Made by a program: the position numbers and the translations under genes. Positions 58,057 through 64,000 of a DNA stretch of 64,000 bases are shown here, piece by piece (the stretch's first letter is position 1; each line of letters opens with the position of its first letter). Below the pieces are notes generated by a model that saw only the letters and a program-made list of their open reading frames with translations, did no database searches and was not told the DNA's origin. The stretch is from the NCBI GenBank assembly GCA_033807775.1, contig CM066327.1:92092295-92156294 (forward strand), written 5' to 3'. This DNA comes from Saussurea involucrata. Its lineage: Eukaryota > Streptophyta > Magnoliopsida > Asterales > Asteraceae.

Positions 58057-58779
58057 TGTTGGTTCCTGTTTTCTTAACAATGATCTTAACTTTCAGTTAG
58101 TTCAGATTTAGATATGGTGCGGAAGCGTATTTAAGAACTGAAAGATAATGTAAGGTAGAAGAACACACAATATCAAATAAACAGTATGTAAGAACAGATG
58201 AATATCTCCAAGATTACTGTATTTGATATATATTAAGAACACCAAGAACTTCAAAGGATTAACAAGAAATCTGCAGTTAATGGTGCTTGTGAGAAGAGCA
58301 AAGCTTAATGATATATATGTATTTTAGTGTTATTTTGCTTAATAGAAGAACTCAACATGAGTCTTCTATTTATACTACTTCTAAAGGGGGCATACTTTAG
58401 ATAATAAGGACTGATCTACAGTAGACAGGATTGGGTGAACAGTAGCTTGGTACGATGTTCATTTAATGCGCATGTTCCAATTCTTGTAGAGCCGTATCAG
58501 AGTTTGACACGTGTAGTTGATGTCAGGGCACGCCTGGAACAAGTGAATGAACGGATCCTGGAACAATAGAAAGATATTTGTAAATCTTCCAAGTCTTCAG
58601 TATAAACCACAGAGGCTCTGTCAAGGGTGACAGAGGTTCTGCGGCTCGGTCCTCTGTGAGCAGTCTTCTGCTGATTATTGGCTTCGGTATTATTGGGTTC
58701 TTCTGCAGAGCCTCTGTGGGTTACTTCTGTTCTTAGACTATTTTCACTACTTTTACAAACAGAAATATTGGAGCTAACA
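58057..58779 (-). repeat. Element E 5' LTR
   Basis: 723 bp. The U3-like half carries CCACAGAGGCTCTGT, GACAGAGGTTCTG and CCTCTGTG words. The partner LTR is absent from the window. Confidence 0.82.
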
Positions 58780-58981
58780 AAGACGATAAAGATTCTCAAG
58801 ACGAGAGTGTTTTAAGGAATTTGAACTCTGTTTTTTTTTCTAGCTTCCGCACCAAATTCCCCAAAGCACACTGACACTAAGTGTTCCTCACTTCCCTCGA
58901 CCAATCCTAGTCCATCGATTCCGGATATCAATTTTTCCAAAGTCATGAATTCCGAAGGTAATAATAAATGGAGAGTTTGAG

Positions 58982-59937
58982 TTGTTCCCCTTCGACCAAC
59001 CTCTTCCGAGTCATACTGACTTTTTATCACCAGTAGTCAATCGACCAGTCAATTTTCTAAAGGGTTCATGTTCTAATACAAAGGCCCCAGCTGTGATTAA
59101 GATTTCCAAATCTAAACCTGTTTCTCAAAACCAATCACAACCGAGGCAAAAGGCCGAGAGATTGCCTATCAAAAATGTTGTTTCTTCAAAAGTCACTGAC
59201 CATGCTGTCAATGTGGGTTCAGATAAAACCGGCCAGCCTAAACAAGATAAACCAAAGAGGCCAGCTAGGGAATCTACTGAGAAAGAAGCGTCGAAGTCAT
59301 TTAACACTGTTTTTTACCCTAGAATGAACAAAAACGATTGTGCTTTGAATCATAGGACTGATTTTGTTAAAAGGGATGTTAATTTTCCGATGAAAATTTA
59401 CTCCATTCAGCAATTGATTCAATTATCGCACGATTGTTTGTGTTGTTCTAGTTGTGGTTGGAATGACTTTGTTGATATTAATAATAATGATTGGTTTGGG
59501 TCATATCACATATATAATCATACACCCAAACGCAAACCCCATAAAAACAAAAAGAAACACTATAATCAACGGGGTTCCCAATCAGAGGTTAAACCACAGC
59601 AGGAGAGAAAACCCATTCCAAAACGGGCTTCCCCTACTGCGGTTAAACCTACACCTAAGAGGCAACCTGCTCCAAAACAGGCTCCTCCAAAAGGTGTAAA
59701 TTCTACACCCAGGAGGAATACTGTGTCAAAGCAGGTTCCTCCGAAAGGTGTCCAATCAAACCTCCCGGACCCAGGCAAATATGGGTACCGAAGGTCCGCT
59801 AATGTGTAGTACGGTCATGTGTAGTACTTAGACTCTGGATGCTGCAAGCACATGACCGGAAGGAGGGAGCTACTCAGAAACTACCTGGAACCATCTGGAG
59901 GAGAGTTTTCATGTGTTCAGGGGGAGCATGAACCGGT
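58982..59937 (+). pseudogene. Element H Gag C-terminus and protease start
   Basis: 275 codons, Lys/Pro-rich. It has KIYSIQQLIQLSHDCLCCSSCG, the same Cys cluster as B's Gag, then basic repeats KRQPAPKQAPPKGV. A stop near 59806 and another near 59818 precede LDSGCCKHMTG (protease active site) around 59830-59860, after which homology stops. 58780-58981 may be more upstream Gag, but it has stops and I cannot assign it. Confidence 0.65.
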
Positions 59938-60215
59938 ATCAGGTAAGTTTACTCTACTGTTGAGGGGGAGTGTCACACACGTTTTTTTAACTGTCAGAAT
60001 TTTTTTTGTGTGTGTGTGGGCATTCCCGAGTGCACTTAACTCCGTGCACATTTTGAGGGGGAGCACTACCTTTGGTGTTCATCATTTGAGGGGGAGCGTC
60101 ACATTTTTTATTCTTAAAAGTCTAAAAGTTTTTTTTATGTCGATGTCTCCTACGTAATCACATTCCTGTTCCGTGGGGGAGCAAGGATATGCCTATGCAT
60201 CAGTCAAGGGGGAGC
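59918..60215 (+). repeat. Array of six polypurine-tract-like motifs in element H
   Basis: GAGGGGGAG or close variants at about 59918, 59962, 60055, 60088, 60173 and 60206, in a T-rich non-coding spacer. The true polypurine tract at 62531 has the same core. Multiplied polypurine tracts between pol and the 3' end are a described feature of Sireviruses. Confidence 0.7.
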
Positions 60216-60330
60216 AAAGTATTTTTTCCCATGGTCCAGCCTGCGCCGGAGGGACCTCCCCAGGGACTTAGACCCGAGCGACGTTAGGGTCCTAGGACAA
60301 GAGGAGGAAGGAGAGCGGAGGGGGACTTAG

Positions 60331-62546
60331 TTGAAAAAAAAGGTGAGACTGAGTGAAGTCAGGTCGACAAAGAATCAAGAAAGATTAAGCCGTAAAGATA
60401 ACGAGTCTTCTGAGCGACCCCAACCGAGTGTCATCCGGGTTGCCACATCTGCTATCCCATCTCATCCGTTGGGACGGGGTATTGAAGAAGCCACCATGGA
60501 CCCAGCGGTGCAATTGCACAACCTCCTCATCCACTCATTTGTCTCTCAAAAGACGGATGTTTCAACTTCTCACGGGGATCAAGCACAACTTCTACCGGTC
60601 TCTCAATCGGAGAGTACTGGTGTTGAAATAAGAGACCAAAAGCCCCCGGTCTCGACTTCTTTCAGTGCACAATTGATTCTAGCGCCTCTTGATATAATAC
60701 ATTCTTTGGCTAGGACACAGGATGAGACCCACCAAATCGATGCTCTTCGTGACTCGATCGGAACTTCCGTAGTGTCTTCGTCTGGCGGAACACGAGGATC
60801 GGAAGGAAATCCTACCACAACTACCGAATTGCCAACTGTGAATGTAGGTGGCTCTGCCTCTAAGGTAGATGCCTCAACGGATAATCTAAGTGATCCCGGA
60901 GTTATATTTCCCGACTTTGTGTCACAAGGGTCCCTGGACAGCACCCTCAAGGCTGTCCGCGAGGCAATGGAGGAGCACATCGCCGCTGAGCTCATCAAAA
61001 TTAAGAGCTTAATCAAAGGTAAAGAGAAGATTGTCGACGCTGAAACCGCACCTACACCCCCACCAGCTCCTGTTCACTCGAAGATACCTGCAAGAGTCAA
61101 GTAGGCGGTCTAAAGCTTAAGCACGATGACCAGGATGATCCTGATCACCGTGAGGGGGAGAAAAGACAAAGACTAACTGAGACCGCCCTGATCCTCACTG
61201 AAATGACTACTGTGGTTCAACAGGAACCCTCAACTGCGGCAACAACATCAGAAGCACCTGAAGCCGAGTTACCTTTCGCCGATATGGTAATTGACATGGA
61301 TATCTCGGATGATGAAGACCCGACGGTTGAAAAGCCTGAGGGAACAGAACAGGAACTGGTTACTTTTGACACATCAGTTGAGTCTACAACCAACCTGATA
61401 GATCCAGACTGCGAGACCAACCCGGAAACCGAAGATGCATGGTATGAAAAAGCCACCAGTGCCGCAAATTTCCAGGTTAATTTGGTCTTCCCTACTGATG
61501 AAGATGACAACATAGACTACGACCAGTTTCTGCTCCAGAATTTATATGGTACCCCCGTTCACTCTGCTCAACCCGCTGAAAATTCAACAAGACCGGAAAC
61601 TACAACCTCCGATATTCCGACATCTCCTCAGCAACCGACAGCTTCTGATCTCCCACCTCCTCAACAACAACAAATCCGTTGGGAGAAGATCACGATATTT
61701 ATTCCTCACCTGGAGGAATCCCTGAAGAAGTTATTCGTTCACAAGCTACGCCCAATCGAGCCGACCTTCTGCCTTGGTATTAACAGTTCTAACCCCGAAT
61801 ACCAATGCCGGTACGTAAGTGCAATGAAGCGGTGTCTACCAGTTAGCCAAGTACGAACCAAGCATAAGATCAGAGAAGTGCTCAACATCGAGTCAGGCCG
61901 AATTATGAAAGTTGTTTATCCTGTATTCACCGTCAAACGCGAAGATGGGAATGAATGGAGATTTTCTGAAGCCGACTTCTAGCACCTTCGACCGTTCGAC
62001 TTCTACGCTATTCTGAAAGACCTTCGTTTAAGAACTATCAGATCGCTTCCAGTTACAAAGGCGCTCGAAGCTGTTCGTCGATTCCTGGTCCGTACTATTA
62101 TGATGTCATATCTCACGGACTTCCAAATGGCAATCGAGAACAGGGCAAAGAAGGTAAATCTGATAAAGTCGAATCTGCAAGCTCCTGAATTGAAGATGTA
62201 TCCTGAGAACGCTCTGCTTCTAGAACCTGAATTTGGGATTGTCTACTTCAACGAACAGAAAGAGAAAAGATTTATGCGTTTCATTCAGGTAGACAGATTC
62301 TGTGACGTCACGCTCTTCAAAGTTCAAGACGCTCTTCGAAAGATCATATCTCACGAGTCCGAAACTCGACGGCTTTCGTATGTTCCCAATCCATAAGAAA
62401 CAACTGCTCGGAAAGCCTTGGAAATGGTTGAAGAATGCATCGACTATAGCCGTGCTATCAGAATGTTCGAGGTACACTTCGCGCTACGAAAAAGATATGT
62501 TGCAAACTGGCGCCAACTCGAACTTCAATTCAAAGGGGGAGATTGT
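60331..62546 (+). pseudogene. Element H extra (env-like) ORF remnant
   Basis: Segments 60331-61104, 61203-61982 and 62100-62396, with a frameshift between the first two and stops at 61982 and 62396; reading continues to 62546, overlapping the polypurine tract. The centre is Ser/Thr/Asp-rich, with EELIK-type helices near 60980. The C-terminal region has SYLTDFQMAIENRAKKVNL, EPEFGIVYFNEQKEKRFM and an Arg-rich end, matching A, B and C. The N-terminal domain is missing. Function unknown. Confidence 0.65.
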
Positions 62547-62823
62547 TAGGGTCATTTATTGTTGAATTAAAGTTCAAGGGTATGTATTGTAATTCTTTAT
62601 TTTGAGCTTAGTTAGTTAACGGGCCGTGGGCTTGTTAACCACGGGCCCGTCATATAAATAGTTTTCTAAGCATCTGTTTTAGGCTAAGTTGTTCATTGCT
62701 TTCCTAAACTCATATTGTAATTCTCTCTGATTGAAAGCAGTATATGGATGACCAGTTGAAATCATAAACTCTATGTTATTATCTATTGATTTCATTGTTC
62801 GTTGCACGGATCTGAGACTCACA
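62544..62823 (+). repeat. Element H 3' LTR
   Basis: About 280 bp beginning TGTTAGGGTC right after the polypurine tract and ending near GACTCACA. It includes a TATAAATAG box (62653-62661). The right boundary is inferred from the TG...CA rule alone. Confidence 0.6.
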
Positions 62824-63315
62824 GTAATGTTCACCATCATAACTTCAGGATCACCCTAGTCTGGTAAACCTTCCCCTTGTCCAAGGAGACGAATGGTTGA
62901 GGCCTTAATGTCTCAGCCGAGGGCATTGCCATTTAGGCTGGAGGTGCCGTATTAATTGGCACAGCAGCGACTACATCCACAGACGCCTTCGTCGACTCAG
63001 ATGTGGCGATCGTGGAAGGGTCACCACTCTTTGCGATGGTTCCTTCTCAACAATCGTCCTAGTCTTCTTCATCCCCGCCGACGGGGACGGTGGAGCCTTC
63101 CTTTTCATCTCCATGGCTTCTTGGCCAGGAGAAGCTGCGTCTCTCTCTTAGAGAGACTTTATTGCGGTTTAGATCCCGATCCACATAAAGCAAATCAAGA
63201 AAAGGGACTCAGAAGAGAAACAGGGTCTATGGCAAATTATAGAGTGTCATACGACCAATATAAATGACCGAAATGAAAGTTTTACTTGTCATCTCTTCCC
63301 CTCTCTCTTCCTCTC

Positions 63316-63990
63316 CTACTTCTCCCCTTGTGGCCGACGGTTCAGCTGTCTGGATCCCAACGATATCATCATCAGAATCCTCGATGGAAAGAGAACGGTT
63401 GATGAACGAATGATTTCAATCTTCTCTTGGGTCTCAGGAAGAGGTTGGACGTCGTCAAGATTGACAACTGAACCACAAAAGGCAAACAAGTCAATATGAT
63501 AAAAACGAATACCAATGCAAAAAACGCACGACAATCTTAAACCTACCGTCGGTATTCCACCCCGCCATAGCCCAAGAGGTATCCTCATCAACCAGGTCCA
63601 GGGATCGCATCCAACCAAAGGCATATATGACCTTCCACCCATGATCATTGACCGCGGTATTTTGGAACAGAATACGATCCCCTCTAAACTTCGAGTGCAG
63701 GCTGTATTGACGATTGCTATCCCCTTTTACCAGATACGCCACCAAGAGATCATTCAACATAAAAGGCATCTCCCATTCGTTCGTAACCTTTTCGATCACA
63801 TAGACGATGTGCCAAAACTGAGGCATCGTCTGACCAGGCGACATGTCGAATCAACTCAAAAACGCCCTAGATAACGGTGAGTACGACCATCTAAATCCTA
63901 TTTTGAAGGGATATTTGTACATGACGAAATACCCCTTCAGACACTGCTAAAGGCAAAGTTGATCAGGGAGATTCAACTTTATCGCAATAG
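63316..63990 (-). pseudogene. Remnant of a second Tat-type antisense ORF
   Basis: The minus frame contains YPFKIGFRWSYSPLSRAFLS, MSPGQTMPQFWHIVYVIE and, near 63600, WKVIYAFGWMRSLDLVD. These are hallmarks of the 'putative gypsy-type transposon' domain carried by Tat antisense ORFs. A stop lies just above 63844. A GT...TTCAG segment near 63530-63470 could be an intron. 62824-63315 contains no convincing coding sequence. Confidence 0.5.
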
Positions 63991-64000
63991 GAATTTGGGC

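Larger units (their letters stand above)
52993..58779 (-). mobile_element. Element E: truncated Sirevirus-like Copia element
   Basis: 5' LTR 58057-58779 (723 bp, TGTTGG ... CTAACA on plus) and primer-binding site at 58043-58054. Minus-strand Gag (57754-54605), protease and integrase then run leftward until coding stops near 52993, where fragment F begins. RT, RNase H, the extra ORF and the 3' LTR are gone. The LTR matches element A's LTR in many blocks (GCGGAAGCGTATT, CTCAACATGAGTCTTC, CAGAGGCTCTGT), so A and E belong to one family. Confidence 0.85.
58780..62823 (+). mobile_element. Element H: internally deleted Sirevirus, plus strand
   Basis: Contains the Gag C-terminus, the first residues of protease, a 300-bp array of polypurine-like motifs, the central and C-terminal extra ORF, a polypurine tract (CAAAGGGGGAGAT, 62531-62543) and one LTR (62544-62823). 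Most of protease and all of integrase, RT and RNase H are missing. The 5' end was probably lost together with the left part of element E, which abuts it at 58779. Confidence 0.75.

Noticed and set aside
63515..63874. 119-codon plus-strand ORF at the right edge
   Set aside because: It is the shadow of the minus-strand Tat antisense ORF, which has the recognisable motifs.

Overview
The window is repeat-dominated plant nuclear DNA. The evidence is nested LTR retrotransposons with TGGTATCAGAGC primer-binding sites (initiator tRNA-Met), several CACTA/hAT/MITE-type DNA transposons, AT/GT microsatellites, and one intron-containing plant gene of the LURP-one-related (LOR) family. The abundance of Sirevirus-type Copia elements with a long extra (env-like) ORF suggests a eudicot. 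Asteraceae is my guess, but it is not provable from the sequence alone. Nothing is prokaryotic.

Layout. 1-1224: AT-rich DNA, a degenerate GGGTT-rich simple repeat and a small inverted-repeat element. 1225-4824: element A, a non-autonomous Sirevirus-like element (minus strand, TSD AGAAC) that keeps only the extra ORF. 4825-11270: a DNA-transposon-rich segment with a hAT deletion derivative, CACTA remnants, foldback elements and microsatellites. Inside it is the single convincing host gene, a two-exon LOR gene on the minus strand (6844-8025) with a CACTA-type MITE in its intron. 11271-46034: element B, a Sirevirus on the minus strand (TSD TATAC). It is split by element C (16756-37727, Sirevirus, minus, TSD CAAGG), which is split by element D (28005-35945, Tekay-like Gypsy chromovirus, plus, TSD AGGGG). 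46035-47072: flank with a 204-bp TIR element and a possible, unproven exon. 47073-51456: element G, an internally deleted Tat-lineage Gypsy element with an antisense ORF. 51457-~52992: F, a Gypsy pol fragment. ~52993-58779: E, a Copia/Sirevirus truncated within pol, from the same family as A. 58780-62823: H, an internally deleted Sirevirus on the plus strand. 62824-64000: remnant of another Tat-type antisense ORF.

Genes together. Apart from LOR, all recognisable coding sequence belongs to retroelements (Gag, protease, integrase, RT, RNase H and the extra ORF), and every gag or pol unit has at least one break. My hand counts of LTR differences are about 2% for A, 3 in 244 for B, about 11 in 970 for C and about 11 in 1311 for D. 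That order agrees with D being nested in C and C in B.

The least explained signal is that each Sirevirus family here is peppered with its own short motif (CAGAGG/CCTCTG in A and E; TCAGCG/CGCTGA in C; GTCGCAA/TTGCGAC in B), while the extra ORF shares only its ends between families.
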